Part shown: positions 1 through 7,783 of the stretch, one piece after another
How the letters are laid out: each line of letters opens with the position of its first letter
Position numbering within the stretch: position 1 is the stretch's first letter
Source of the DNA: Gammaproteobacteria bacterium
GTDB taxonomy: Bacteria; Pseudomonadota; Gammaproteobacteria; Steroidobacterales; GCA-2729495
Length of the DNA: 8,629 nucleotides
Direction: 5' to 3'
Assembly (NCBI GenBank): GCA_023150055.1
Contig: JAKLLP010000078.1
Location: 1 to 8,629, forward strand
Position numbers and translations under genes: made by a program
Notes under the pieces: generated by a model
Seen by the model: the letters and a program-made list of their open reading frames with translations, nothing else
Told to the model about the DNA's origin: nothing
Databases searched by the model: none

Positions 1-1581
1 CTGCGGATCGAAGCCTTTGCCGCTCCTGCCCAATCTGCCGAGGAGGAGGCCTACGGCTTCTTCACCGAACTCGAGCAGGTGGTTGATGAGGCCTATGGTT
101 TCTTCGAGCCGCTTCCGGAGCTCCCCGCGGTGAGTGAGCCGTATGGCCTGTTCTCGAATGTCGAGGTGGCGGTGGAGCCCTATGGCTTCTTCACCGAGCT
201 ACCGCTCCCGGAGCAGGTGCCCACGCCGGTGGCGATAGCTCCGGCAGGCGAGACGGCCTACGGTTTCTTCGAGCCGCTCGCGCCCTTGCCAGCGGAGCTG
301 CCGCCTGTCGAGGCGCCCGCTGTTCCGCCGCCGGCCGTGGTGGCCGAGCTCCCTCCGGCCGTCGTCAAGAAGGCGCCGGCCAAGCCCGCCGGGGCGGGAG
401 ACACCGGCTCCATCCGGGTCAGCGTCGAGAAGGTCGATCAGATGATCAACCTGGTCGGCGAGCTGGTCATCACCCAGGCGATGCTCACCCAGGCGGCGAG
501 CAACGTCGACCCGGTGGTGTTCGAGCGCCTGATCAACGGCCTCGCCCAGCTGGAGCGCAACACCCGTGACCTGCAGGAATCCGTGATGTCGATTCGGATG
601 ATGCCGATCTCGGTCGTGTTCAGCCGTTTCCCGCGGGTCGTGCGGGATCTCTCCCAGAAGCTCGGCAAGCAGGTCGAGCTCAAGACCATCGGCGAGACGA
701 CAGAGATGGACAAGAGCCTGGTGGAGCGGATCACCGACCCGCTCACCCACCTCGTCCGCAACAGCCTCGACCACGGCCTCGAAACGCCCGAGAGGCGCCG
801 TGCCGCCGGCAAGCCGGAAACCGGCACGATTACCCTGTCGGCCTACCACCAGAGCGGCAACATCGTGATCGAGGTCGGCGACGACGGTGCCGGCCTCAAT
901 CGCGCCCGCATCCTGGCCAAGGCCAAGGAGCGGGGCATGGCGGTCAGCGATGCGATCAGCGACCAGGAGGTCTGGCAGCTCATCATGGAGCCGGGCTTTT
1001 CTACGGCCGAGCAGGTCACCGAAGTGTCCGGCCGCGGTGTCGGCATGGATGTGGTGAAGAAGAACATCTCGGCCATGGGCGGCCGGATTGAGCTCGAATC
1101 GATGACCGGCGTCGGCACCCGCATCACCGTGCGCCTGCCGCTGACCCTGGCCATTCTCGACGGCATGAGCGTCGGCGTCGGCCCGGAAACCTACATCATC
1201 CCGCTGGGCTACGTGATGGAGTCCATGCAGCCCGAGCGGGGCATGATGAAGAGCGTCTCGGGGGTCGAGCGCCTGATCCAGGTGCGGGGCGAATACCTCC
1301 CGGTGATCTGCCTCCACGAGGTCTTCCACATCAATGGCGCGATCACCGACTGGTCGAAGGGGATCATGGTCGTCCTCGAGGCCGACGGCCAAAGTGCGGC
1401 GCTCTTCATCGACCAGCTGATCGGTCAGCACCAGGTGGTCATCAAGAGCCTCGAGGCCAATTACCGGCGGGTGCCGGGCATTGCCGGGGCGACGATCATG
1501 GGCGATGGCCGGGTCGCGCTGATCCTCGATGTCCCGGTCCTCGTCGACATGGCGAGGCGGGTTCTGCCGGCGGCGGCCTGA
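1..1581 (+). CDS. cheA: Chemotaxis histidine kinase CheA (5' end missing)
   Basis: This is the C-terminal part of the chemotaxis sensor kinase, which autophosphorylates in receptor-CheW arrays and passes phosphate to CheY and CheB. The frame is open from base 1, so the start and the P1 phosphotransfer domain lie upstream of the window; the first internal ATG (79) is not the start. Visible parts, in order: a Pro/Ala/Glu-rich linker with YGFF repeats (about 1-400); the P3 dimerisation helices (about 403-665, with VDQMINLVGELVITQ); the P4 ATPase with N box HLVRNSLDHGLE (748-783), G1 box GDDGAGL (877-897), F box near GFSTAEQ (994) and G2 box GRGVGMDVV (from 1030); and the P5 CheW-like domain (about 1140-1560). 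No P2 CheY-binding domain is visible in the linker, but one could lie upstream. The stop is TGA at 1579-1581, followed by a terminator. Identification is secure; only the 5' part is unknown. Confidence 0.97.
   Translation: MRIEAFAAPAQSAEEEAYGFFTELEQVVDEAYGFFEPLPELPAVSEPYGLFSNVEVAVEPYGFFTELPLPEQVPTPVAIAPAGETAYGFFEPLAPLPAELPPVEAPAVPPPAVVAELPPAVVKKAPAKPAGAGDTGSIRVSVEKVDQMINLVGELVITQAMLTQAASNVDPVVFERLINGLAQLERNTRDLQESVMSIRMMPISVVFSRFPRVVRDLSQKLGKQVELKTIGETTEMDKSLVERITDPLTHLVRNSLDHGLETPERRRAAGKPETGTITLSAYHQSGNIVIEVGDDGAGLNRARILAKAKERGMAVSDAISDQEVWQLIMEPGFSTAEQVTEVSGRGVGMDVVKKNISAMGGRIELESMTGVGTRITVRLPLTLAILDGMSVGVGPETYIIPLGYVMESMQPERGMMKSVSGVERLIQVRGEYLPVICLHEVFHINGAITDWSKGIMVVLEADGQSAALFIDQLIGQHQVVIKSLEANYRRVPGIAGATIMGDGRVALILDVPVLVDMARRVLPAAA
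49..279 (+). repeat. Five YGFF linear-motif repeats in the CheA linker
   Basis: Five degenerate protein-level repeats lie in frame in the CheA linker, with the Tyr codon at 52, 94, 142, 181 and 259. They read EEAYGFFTEL, DEAYGFFEPL, SEPYGLFSNV, VEPYGFFTEL and ETAYGFFEPL. Spacing is irregular (42, 48, 39 and 78 bases). All five YG[FL]F cores have different nucleotide spellings (for example tacggcttcttc, tatggtttcttc, tatggcctgttc), so this is not a recent DNA tandem repeat. The flanks are acidic and proline-rich, as expected for disordered sequence, so the aromatic cores look like short docking motifs. Their binding partner cannot be told from sequence. The array may begin upstream of the window. 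Confidence 0.85.
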
Positions 1582-1610
1582 CGCCCTCGGCGCGCTTGCC
1601 ACAGATCAAG

Positions 1611-1640
1611 AAGGCCACCTCCGGGTGGCCTTTTGCTTGA
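1611..1640 (+). terminator. Rho-independent terminator after cheA
   Basis: A perfect 9-bp stem (AAGGCCACC at 1611-1619 and GGTGGCCTT at 1624-1632) closes a four-base loop (TCCG). The 3' arm runs into TTTT (1631-1634) and then GCTT. It begins 30 bases after the cheA stop codon and lies well before the cheW start. This is the only hairpin in the window with a T-tract. It implies that cheA transcripts end here or are attenuated, and that cheW and later genes need read-through or their own promoter. Confidence 0.85.
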
Positions 1641-1651
1641 GCACGGTGCCT

Positions 1652-1677
1652 TCAGAAAGGGATCTCACTGCCGTAAA
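1652..1677 (+). promoter_or_regulatory. Weak candidate sigma-28-like promoter ahead of cheW
   Basis: GCCGTAAA at 1670-1677 matches the sigma-28 (FliA) -10 consensus GCCGATAA at 6 of 8 positions. The -35 side (around 1651-1656, TTCAGA) matches TAAA poorly. The site is considered only because a terminator sits just upstream, the next gene starts 30 bases downstream, and chemotaxis genes are often FliA-dependent. It could easily be a chance match. Confidence 0.25.
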
Positions 1678-1693
1678 AAGAGCATCCCCAACG

Positions 1694-1698
1694 AGGAG
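1694..1698 (+). promoter_or_regulatory. Ribosome binding site that fixes the cheW start
   Basis: AGGAG lies 9 bases before the ATG at 1708. It supports that start over the in-frame TTG at 1633, which falls inside the terminator's T-tract. Confidence 0.8.
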
Positions 1699-1707
1699 TC
1701 TCTCACC

Positions 1708-2211
1708 ATGTTGCAGGCCGCCCAGACCACCGCAGCCCTCGAGTCGGAAGAGTCCGGCTTTGCCCAGGAGCTTCTGACCTTCACCCTGGGTGCGGAGGAG
1801 TACGCCATCGACATCCTGAAGGTCCAGGAGATCCGCGGCTACGATGCGGTGACGACCATCGCCAATGCGCCGAGCTTCATCAAGGGTGTCATCAACCTGC
1901 GGGGCACGATCGTGCCCATCGTCGATCTGCGCATCAAGTTCTCGGTCGGGGTCGCCGAATACACCCCGTTCACCGTGGTCATCATCCTCAACATCGGTGG
2001 CCGGGTCGTCGGGATGGTCGTCGATGCGGTGTCCGACGTCATCTCCCTCAAGCCCGAGCAGATCCGGCCCGCGCCGGACTTTGCCTCGTCCGTGGATACG
2101 GCCTACATCATGGGCCTCGGGGCCCTCGGCGAGCGCATGTTGATCGTCGTCGACATCGAACGCCTCATGTTGTCCAGCGAGATGGCGCTGGTCGACGAAG
2201 CGGCCCAGTAA
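1708..2211 (+). CDS. cheW: Chemotaxis coupling protein CheW
   Basis: This is the 167-residue adaptor that links receptor signalling tips to CheA in chemosensory arrays. It is a single CheW-fold domain, close to the usual family length (about 165). A short acidic N-terminal tail leads into [20 protein letters not shown], the typical first strands of the fold. Later family hallmarks are [14 protein letters not shown] (a conserved Asn-Leu-Arg-Gly turn) and [13 protein letters not shown]. The start at 1708 is chosen because AGGAG stands 9 bases upstream; the open frame upstream of it has no CheW-like sequence. It follows a strong terminator, so transcription is probably from a promoter in 1640-1690 or by read-through. 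The mcp gene begins 54 bases downstream with no terminator between, so the two are probably co-transcribed. Confidence 0.96.
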   Translation: MLQAAQTTAALESEESGFAQELLTFTLGAEEYAIDILKVQEIRGYDAVTTIANAPSFIKGVINLRGTIVPIVDLRIKFSVGVAEYTPFTVVIILNIGGRVVGMVVDAVSDVISLKPEQIRPAPDFASSVDTAYIMGLGALGERMLIVVDIERLMLSSEMALVDEAAQ

Positions 2212-2265
2212 GCCCGCCGGCCATCCGCAGCGGCCACGCCAATCCGAAGCCGAAAGAGACTAGTC

Positions 2266-5043
2266 ATGAGTGGAATCCTCTCCCCAGCCGTGAGTGTGAT
2301 GAACCGGCTATCCGTGCAGGGCAAGATGGCGCTGCTGGGCGTGATCGCGATGGTCCCGGTGATCGTCCTGGCCTACATGCTGAACGAGCGCATCGACGGT
2401 GAGATCAACTTCACCCGCAAGGAAACCCAGACCGTTCCGCTGGTGATGCCCGCCCGGCAGCTGATGCAGGCGGTGCAGGCCCATCGGGGCGTCTCCCAGA
2501 CCATCATCGGTGGCAACAGCGCGCTGGCCGGGCGGATGTCCGAACTCCAGGCCAAGGTGGCTGCCGCCCTGAAGGACGGCGATGCCGTCGACGCACAGTA
2601 TGGTGCGGCGCTCGGAACCGCACAGGAATGGAAGAGCCTGCGCCAGGACTGGACCGACGTGCAGGCCAAGGCCGTGACCCTTGGCGCCGAGGAAAGCTTC
2701 CGCCTGCACACCGCCTACATCGAGCGGGTGCGGGATTTCATCACCAGTACTGCCGACCGAACCAACGCGACGCTGGACCCGGAGCTGGAAACCTTCTACC
2801 TCATGGATGTCTTCGTGGTCCGCCTCCCGGCGTTGGCCGAAGATGCCGGTCGAGCGCGTGCCCTCGGCACAGGGCAGGCGATGCGCCAGAAGCAGACCGA
2901 TGCCGAGCGTGTCGAGATGACGGTGGCGCTGCGCCGCATGCAGGACGGCCGGGCGGCGATCGAAGCCGCGCTGAGCAAGGCCGGCAGCCAGGACGCCACC
3001 CTGCGGGCCAGCCTGGCCGGTGCCGGCAAGACGCTGGATGGCAACCTCAAGGATTACCTCGGGCTGCTGCAGACCGGGCTGCTGAATGCCACCGAGATCA
3101 CGCTGGCGCCCACGCATTACTTCGAGGTCGCCACCAAGGCCGTCGATGGCGCCTACGGCCTGTTCGACCTGTCCGCCAGGGAGTTCGATCAGCGTCTCGC
3201 CGAACGCCTCGCCCGTCTCGAGCGTGCCCGCGCCCTGGCAATCGGCGTGATCGCCGTCAGCCTCCTGGTGGTCGGTTATCTCTTCGTCGGTTTGCGTCGG
3301 GCCATGCTCCAGGCCATCGGCCAGATCGAGGCCGGCGTCGGCCGCATGTCCCAGGGCAAGCTCGACGAGCCGCTGGTGGTCACGTCCCGAGATGCCTTCG
3401 GCGATATCGCCGGCGCCCTCAACGGCATGCAGTCCAACCTGCTCGCCAAGATCTCGGCCGACAAGGCCGTGGCGGAGAGCAATCTGCGCGTGCGCAATGC
3501 CCTCGACAAGGCCAACACCAACGTCATGCTGGCCGATACCGACGGGCAGATCGTCTACTGCAACGAAGCCGTGCTGAAGATGCTGCGTAATGCCGAGCGC
3601 GACATCCGCAAGGAGCTCCCTGCCTTCCAGGTCGACGGCCTGGTGGGAAGCAATTTCGACCTCTTCCACAAGAACCCGGCACATCAGCGCAACCTGCTCG
3701 GGCGGCTGTCCGGCGAGCATCGCGCCACGGTGAAGCTGGGTGGGCGCACCTTCGGGCTGGTGGCCAACCCGGTCATCAATGCCGAGGGCGTACGTCTGGG
3801 CTCCGTGGTCGAGTGGGTCGATCGAACCGACGAAGTCCATGCGGAAGAAGAACTGGCGACCCTGATGCAGGCTGCGCTCCACGGTGATTTCAGCCAGCGG
3901 CTGTCGGTTGAGGGCAAGCAAGGCTTCTTCATCACGCTTACCGAGGGCATGAACCAGCTCACCGGCATCATCTCGACCAGCCTGAACGACCTTGCGCGGG
4001 TGCTCAACGCGATCGCGAAGGGCGACCTGACGGAGAAGATCACGGCGGACTATGGCGGGACCTTCGGCCAGCTGAAGGACGACACGAACACCACGGTGGA
4101 GCGCCTGCGCGAAGTGGTGGGCCAGATCAAGGAAGCGTCGGAGTCGATCAATACGGCGGCGCAGGAGATCGCGGCGGGCAACTCGGACCTCTCGGCGCGG
4201 ACCGAAGAGCAGGCGAGCAGCCTGGAAGAGACGGCCAGCTCGATGGAGCAGCTCAACGCGACGGTGCGTCAGAACGCCGACAACGCGCGTCAGGCGCGGG
4301 AGCTGGCGAGCTCGAGCAACGCGGTGGCGGAGCAGGGCGGCGAGATGGTGAACCGGGTGGTGGGCACGATGGGCTCGATCCAGGAGAGCTCGAAGAAGAT
4401 CTCGGACATCATCGGCGTGATCGACTCGATCGCCTTCCAGACCAACATCCTGGCGCTCAACGCGGCGGTCGAGGCGGCGCGGGCGGGCGAGCAGGGGCGT
4501 GGTTTTGCGGTGGTGGCGAGCGAAGTGCGCAGCCTGGCGCAGCGCAGCGCACAGGCCGCCCGCGAGATCAAGGCGCTGATCGCCGACAGCGTGGACAAGG
4601 TGGAAGACGGCGCGAAGCTGGTGAACGAAGCGGGCCAGACGATGGAAGAAGTGGTGACGAACTTCCAGAAGCTGTCGGCGCTGGTGACCGAGATCGCGGA
4701 GGCGAGCCAGGAGCAGAGCGGCGGTATCGAGCAGGTGACCCAGGCGGTGGGCCAGATGGACGAGGTCACCCAGCAGAACGCCGCCCTCGTGGAAGAGGCC
4801 GCCGCCGCGGCCGAGAGCCTCGAGGAGCAGTCGCGCACCCTGGTCCGGGCGGTTGCGATGTTCCAGCTCGATGCCGGCGGGCGTGCCCTGGGCAGTGCCA
4901 TGCCCAAGTCCGTCCCAGACAACGTGGCGCGTCTGCCCGAGCGCCCGGTTCGCCCTGGGCTGCCGTCGCGCACCGTCATGCCGAAAGTGAAGCGTGCTTC
5001 TGGCGCAGCCAACGAGGTCGATGATGAATGGGAAGAGTTTTAA
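2266..5043 (+). CDS. Methyl-accepting chemotaxis protein (HAMP-PAS-HAMP type with EWEEF tail)
   Basis: This 925-residue transmembrane chemoreceptor has TM1 at about residues 21-39, then about 280 periplasmic residues that look all-helical (including [14 protein letters not shown], reminiscent of NIT/PilJ-like helical bundles), and TM2 at about 323-343. A HAMP domain follows (about 344-397), then a PAS domain (about 410-522, starting near [18 protein letters not shown]). A second HAMP-like segment (about 565-620) precedes the coiled-coil signalling domain (about 625-857). The hairpin tip around residues 720-760 ([20 protein letters not shown]) is nearly identical to that of Tsr-type receptors, which suggests the 36-heptad class. 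A roughly 60-residue tether ends in EWEEF (921-925), the xWxxF docking site for CheR and CheB. The start is ATG at 2266, preceded by only a weak Shine-Dalgarno-like GAAAGAG (2252-2258). The ligand and any PAS cofactor cannot be told. Codon use changes sharply at the signalling domain. Confidence 0.95.
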   Translation: MSGILSPAVSVMNRLSVQGKMALLGVIAMVPVIVLAYMLNERIDGEINFTRKETQTVPLVMPARQLMQAVQAHRGVSQTIIGGNSALAGRMSELQAKVAAALKDGDAVDAQYGAALGTAQEWKSLRQDWTDVQAKAVTLGAEESFRLHTAYIERVRDFITSTADRTNATLDPELETFYLMDVFVVRLPALAEDAGRARALGTGQAMRQKQTDAERVEMTVALRRMQDGRAAIEAALSKAGSQDATLRASLAGAGKTLDGNLKDYLGLLQTGLLNATEITLAPTHYFEVATKAVDGAYGLFDLSAREFDQRLAERLARLERARALAIGVIAVSLLVVGYLFVGLRRAMLQAIGQIEAGVGRMSQGKLDEPLVVTSRDAFGDIAGALNGMQSNLLAKISADKAVAESNLRVRNALDKANTNVMLADTDGQIVYCNEAVLKMLRNAERDIRKELPAFQVDGLVGSNFDLFHKNPAHQRNLLGRLSGEHRATVKLGGRTFGLVANPVINAEGVRLGSVVEWVDRTDEVHAEEELATLMQAALHGDFSQRLSVEGKQGFFITLTEGMNQLTGIISTSLNDLARVLNAIAKGDLTEKITADYGGTFGQLKDDTNTTVERLREVVGQIKEASESINTAAQEIAAGNSDLSARTEEQASSLEETASSMEQLNATVRQNADNARQARELASSSNAVAEQGGEMVNRVVGTMGSIQESSKKISDIIGVIDSIAFQTNILALNAAVEAARAGEQGRGFAVVASEVRSLAQRSAQAAREIKALIADSVDKVEDGAKLVNEAGQTMEEVVTNFQKLSALVTEIAEASQEQSGGIEQVTQAVGQMDEVTQQNAALVEEAAAAAESLEEQSRTLVRAVAMFQLDAGGRALGSAMPKSVPDNVARLPERPVRPGLPSRTVMPKVKRASGAANEVDDEWEEF
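5014..5026 (+). promoter_or_regulatory. Alternative cheR translation start region inside mcp
   Basis: GAGG at 5014-5017 lies 3 and 6 bases before two adjacent ATGs (5021, 5024) that are in frame with cheR. Using 5024 would add ten residues to CheR and overlap the last 20 bases of mcp. The annotated start at 5054 has only a short AAGG (5042-5045), 8 bases upstream. Sequence alone does not decide between them. Confidence 0.4.
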
Positions 5044-5053
5044 GGCGCCGGCC

Positions 5054-5986
5054 ATGAGCGAAAAGCCTGCCTCCCCCCGCCTGTCGGCAAGCTCTGCCCT
5101 GGCCCGCCCCGGTGCGCCACGGCCCGCGCTGCAGCGGCCCGTCCTGCCGGCCGTGGCCACGCCCGAGCGGGAGTTCGCGTTCTCCTCCGCCGACTTCGAG
5201 CGGGTGAGGGCCCTGATCTACAAGCATGCCGGCATCTCCCTGTCGCCGGTCAAGCAGGACATGGTTTATAGCCGCCTGGCGCGGCGCCTGCGTGCCCGCG
5301 GCGACAAGACCTTCGCCGAGTATCTCGACCGCGCCGAGCGTGAGCCGGCGGAATGGGAAACCTTCGTCAACAGCCTCACGACCAACCTCACTTCGTTCTT
5401 TCGTGAGGCCCATCACTTCGACATTCTCGCCGAACGCCTGAAGAAGCACGCCGGGCGCAACCCGCTGCGGATCTGGTGCAGCGCCGCCTCCACCGGCGAG
5501 GAGCCCTACAGCCTCGCCATCACGGCCTGCGAGGCCTTCAATTCGATGACGCCGCCGGTGCAGATCGTCGCCACCGACATCGACACCAACGTGCTCACCA
5601 CCGCCCGGAGTGGTGTGTACGGAATGGACCGGGTCGAGCGCCTGTCGCGGGAGCGGATGCAGCGCTTCTTCCTGAAAGGCACGGGCGGCCAGGCCGGCTT
5701 TGCCCGGGTGCGCCCCGAGCTGCAGCGCCTGATCGAATTCAAGCGGATCAACCTGCTCGATCGCAACTGGGCATTGCAGGGGCCCTTCGACATCATGTTC
5801 TGCCGCAACGTGATGATCTATTTCGACAAGCCGACCCAGTACGACATCCTCAAGCGCTTCGTGCCGCTTCTCAAGCCGGACGGCCTGTTGTTCGCCGGGC
5901 ACTCCGAAAGCTTCCTGCACGCCGCAGATATTTTCCGTTCCCTCGGGCGGACGGTTTACGAAAGGACGGACGCCCGTGAGCGTTGA
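5054..5986 (+). CDS. cheR: Chemotaxis protein methyltransferase CheR
   Basis: CheR uses S-adenosylmethionine to methylate specific glutamates of receptors, driving adaptation. From the ATG at 5054 it has 310 residues, slightly longer than E. coli CheR (about 286) because of a Pro/Ala-rich N-terminal tail (residues 1-40). The helical N-terminal domain follows (about 41-115), then TTNLTSFFRE, the SAM-binding CSAASTGEEPYS (142-153), ATDIDTNVL, FCRNVMIYF (249-257) and GHSES near the end, all standard CheR landmarks. The substrate is probably the adjacent receptor, whose EWEEF tail is encoded just upstream. The gene starts 10 bases after the mcp stop, with in-frame alternatives at 5021/5024 that overlap mcp. 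Its 3' end overlaps cheD by 11 bases. Family identification is secure; the exact start is not. Confidence 0.96.
   Translation: MSEKPASPRLSASSALARPGAPRPALQRPVLPAVATPEREFAFSSADFERVRALIYKHAGISLSPVKQDMVYSRLARRLRARGDKTFAEYLDRAEREPAEWETFVNSLTTNLTSFFREAHHFDILAERLKKHAGRNPLRIWCSAASTGEEPYSLAITACEAFNSMTPPVQIVATDIDTNVLTTARSGVYGMDRVERLSRERMQRFFLKGTGGQAGFARVRPELQRLIEFKRINLLDRNWALQGPFDIMFCRNVMIYFDKPTQYDILKRFVPLLKPDGLLFAGHSESFLHAADIFRSLGRTVYERTDARER
5962..5966 (+). promoter_or_regulatory. Ribosome binding site for the GTG start of cheD
   Basis: AAGGA lies inside the end of cheR, 9 bases before the GTG at 5976. It supports this non-ATG start and implies translational coupling to cheR. Confidence 0.7.
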
Positions 5987-6587
5987 ACCTGGATATCTGG
6001 AACATCTGGCGACAAACCGTTATTTCGATCGCACTTTCGACTGTGACGCAGTGAAAGTCCTGCCCGGAGAATACTTCGTCACCACGTCGGATATCCTGCT
6101 GGTCACGGTTCTGGGGTCTTGCGTGACCGCCTGCATCCGCGATCGGGACAAGGGTTTGGGCGGAATGAATCATTTCATGCTGCCCGATGCGAGTGAAGGC
6201 GGTATGCTGTCGTCGTCTGCGCGATATGGTGCGTATGCAATGGAGGTTCTGCTCAACCACCTGCTCAAGCTTGGTGCGCGGCGCACCAGCCTGGAGGCCA
6301 AGGTCTTCGGCGGCGGGCAGGTGCTGGCCAGCCTGACCCAGACCCAGGTGGGAGAGAAGAACGCCCAGTTCGTCCTCGACTACCTGCACACCGAACGCAT
6401 ACCCATCGTGGCGCAGGATCTGCTCGATATTTACCCTCGCAAAGTCTACTTTTTTCCGGCGAATGGACGGGTCATGATGAAAAAGCTGGTTCGCGTGAAA
6501 AACGACACGCTCATCGAGCGTGAGCGCGAATATCAAGCCCGACTTCGACGCGACAATGTGCAGGGTGACATCGAACTCTTTGGTTGA
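5976..6587 (+). CDS. cheD: Chemoreceptor glutamine deamidase CheD
   Basis: CheD deamidates selected receptor glutamines to glutamates, creating methylation sites for CheR. The 203-residue product begins at GTG 5976, inside the last codons of cheR, with AAGGA upstream. The active-site signature is clear: [11 protein letters not shown] with catalytic Cys49 and an upstream Thr44, then [10 protein letters not shown] with His66. The Cys-His spacing of 17 equals that of Thermotoga CheD (Cys27/His44). It has about 30 residues before the core and a C-terminal extension, making it longer than the roughly 157-residue Thermotoga protein but in the range of proteobacterial CheD. No cheC is visible in the window, so CheD probably works without that partner. 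By hand count, the 5' part is about 55% G+C, lower than its neighbours. Confidence 0.96.
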   Translation: MSVEPGYLEHLATNRYFDRTFDCDAVKVLPGEYFVTTSDILLVTVLGSCVTACIRDRDKGLGGMNHFMLPDASEGGMLSSSARYGAYAMEVLLNHLLKLGARRTSLEAKVFGGGQVLASLTQTQVGEKNAQFVLDYLHTERIPIVAQDLLDIYPRKVYFFPANGRVMMKKLVRVKNDTLIEREREYQARLRRDNVQGDIELFG

Positions 6588-6589
6588 CC

Positions 6590-6604
6590 GGGGCTGCAAG
6601 CCCC
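6590..6604 (+). other. Hairpin between cheD and cheB
   Basis: GGGGCT (6590-6595) and AGCCCC (6599-6604) form a perfect 6-bp stem around a GCA loop, starting 3 bases after the cheD stop codon and ending 21 bases before the cheB ATG. No T-tract follows, so it is not a canonical terminator. It could influence RNA stability or cheB translation, or be incidental. Confidence 0.5.
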
Positions 6605-6625
6605 GTTCCGGACTGGAAGCTGAAC

Positions 6626-7720
6626 ATGGCAATCAAGGTTCTCATCGTCGACGACTCCGCATTGATGCGCAGTCTTCTGAGCGAGGTCATCAATTCGGCG
6701 CCCGATCTCGAGGTGGTAGGTGTCGCACCCGATCCCATTGCCGCAAGGGAGATGATCAAGACACTCGCACCCGATGTGCTGACGCTGGACATCGAGATGC
6801 CCAAGATGGACGGCCTCGACTTCCTGGCGCGCCTGATGCGGCTGCGGCCGATGCCGGTCGTGATGATTTCGAGCCTCACCCGGAGCGGCTCCGAGGCTAC
6901 GCTGCAGGCGCTCGAATTGGGCGCGGTGGATTTCCTGCCCAAGCCGAAGATGGACTCGGCGGCCAGCATCGAGGCCTGTCGTGTAGAAATTTGTGAAAAG
7001 GTGAGGGCTGCATACAGCGCTCGCCCGAGGGTTCCGGCAAAGCCGTCCGTCACCTCGAAACCCTTGCCGCACGCGCCTTTCGAGGCCCCCCGCAGTAATC
7101 CGGGCGGCCTTCCGGAGCGGGTCCTGCAAGAGAAGCTGGTGCTGATCGGCGCCTCCACGGGAGGCACCGAGGCCATCAAGGAAGTGCTATGTTCTTTGCC
7201 TGCGAAGGTGCCCGCGATACTGATGGTGCAGCATATGCCGGAAATGTTCACCGCGTCTTTTGCCCGGCGGCTGGATGGTCTTTGTCAGCTACGGGTCAAG
7301 GAGGCGGAGCATGGTGAAAAGGTTCAGCCCGGAACGGCCTACCTCGCGCCAGGGCATTCGCACCTCTCGGTGCGACGGGTGATCGGCGGTTACGTGTGCG
7401 AGCTGGCGAGCTCCGAACCCGTGAATCGGCACCGGCCGTCCGTGGATGTGCTGTTCAATTCGGCGGCGAGCCAGGTGGGGGCCAACGCAGTGGGCGTGAT
7501 TCTCACCGGCATGGGCAAGGACGGCGCCCAGGGGCTGCTGGCCATGCGCAAGGCCGGGGCATGGACGATCGGGCAGGATCAGGAGTCGTGTGTGGTGTAT
7601 GGGATGCCTCGGGAGGCCGCGACGATCGGCGCCCTCGAAGAGGTGGCGTCCTTGAAGGAAGTTGGGCAGCGCGTGCTGGCCCGTCTCGGCGGCAGCGAGC
7701 GCCGAGGCCTGCGGGCATGA
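6626..7720 (+). CDS. cheB: Chemotaxis response regulator and glutamate methylesterase CheB
   Basis: CheB removes receptor methyl groups (and can deamidate) when phosphorylated by CheA, giving negative feedback. The product is 364 residues. The receiver domain (1-120) has the acidic pair Asp9/Asp10, phospho-acceptor Asp55 ([12 protein letters not shown]), an ISS motif and Lys106 in FLPKPK. A Pro-rich linker (about 130-165) leads to the methylesterase domain (about 170-360). Its triad is Ser177 (GASTGG), His203 (VQHMP) and Asp299 (GMGKDG); the spacings of 26 and 96 match those of Salmonella CheB (Ser164, His190, Asp286). The ATG at 6626 is chosen over the in-frame TTG at 6584 because GGAAG (6615-6619) lies 6 bases upstream and the receiver begins at once. 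All key residues are intact, so the enzyme should be active. Confidence 0.97.
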   Translation: MAIKVLIVDDSALMRSLLSEVINSAPDLEVVGVAPDPIAAREMIKTLAPDVLTLDIEMPKMDGLDFLARLMRLRPMPVVMISSLTRSGSEATLQALELGAVDFLPKPKMDSAASIEACRVEICEKVRAAYSARPRVPAKPSVTSKPLPHAPFEAPRSNPGGLPERVLQEKLVLIGASTGGTEAIKEVLCSLPAKVPAILMVQHMPEMFTASFARRLDGLCQLRVKEAEHGEKVQPGTAYLAPGHSHLSVRRVIGGYVCELASSEPVNRHRPSVDVLFNSAASQVGANAVGVILTGMGKDGAQGLLAMRKAGAWTIGQDQESCVVYGMPREAATIGALEEVASLKEVGQRVLARLGGSERRGLRA

Positions 7721-7732
7721 GCTGCAGATAAG

Positions 7733-7748
7733 GCCGGTGCTAACCGGC
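7733..7748 (+). other. Hairpin between cheB and the STAS gene
   Basis: GCCGGT (7733-7738) and ACCGGC (7743-7748) form a perfect 6-bp stem with a GCTA loop in the 63-base gap after cheB. No T-tract follows, so it is unlikely to terminate transcription. A role in transcript processing or differential expression is possible but unproven. Confidence 0.45.
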
Positions 7749-7783
7749 ATAGTTACGAGCATTGAGATAACAAGAGGCAAGCA

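Noticed and set aside
199..1602. 467-codon open frame antisense to cheA
   Set aside because: Same composition artefact; the His/Asp/Arg-rich translation has no recognisable fold and mirrors conserved CheA codons.
1633..1707. N-terminal extension of cheW from TTG at 1633
   Set aside because: This start would lie in the terminator T-tract, the extra residues do not look like CheW, and a good AGGAG sits before the ATG at 1708.
2249..2256. FliA-like -10 element (GCCGAAAG) before mcp
   Set aside because: No TAAA-like -35 element lies at the right spacing, and the gap after cheW is short with no terminator, so a separate promoter is not needed.
3148..3171. A YGLF motif in the receptor (AYGLFDLS) resembling the CheA repeats
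   Set aside because: It lies in the predicted periplasmic region before TM2, where cytoplasmic CheA partners could not reach it, and occurs once. Treated as coincidence.
2308..5160. Very long (950-codon) open frame antisense to mcp
   Set aside because: Its translation is low-complexity and rich in His, Arg, Leu and Gly, with no domain signature, and the + strand encodes an unmistakable receptor. Long antisense frames are a common by-product of high third-position G+C.
5476..5979. Open frame overlapping cheR in another + frame
   Set aside because: The translation is Arg/His/Gly-rich without a domain, while the cheR frame carries all methyltransferase motifs. It is a shadow frame.
6584..6625. 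N-terminal extension of cheB from TTG at 6584
   Set aside because: It overlaps the cheD stop and passes through a hairpin; the receiver domain starts directly at the ATG at 6626, which has its own GGAAG.
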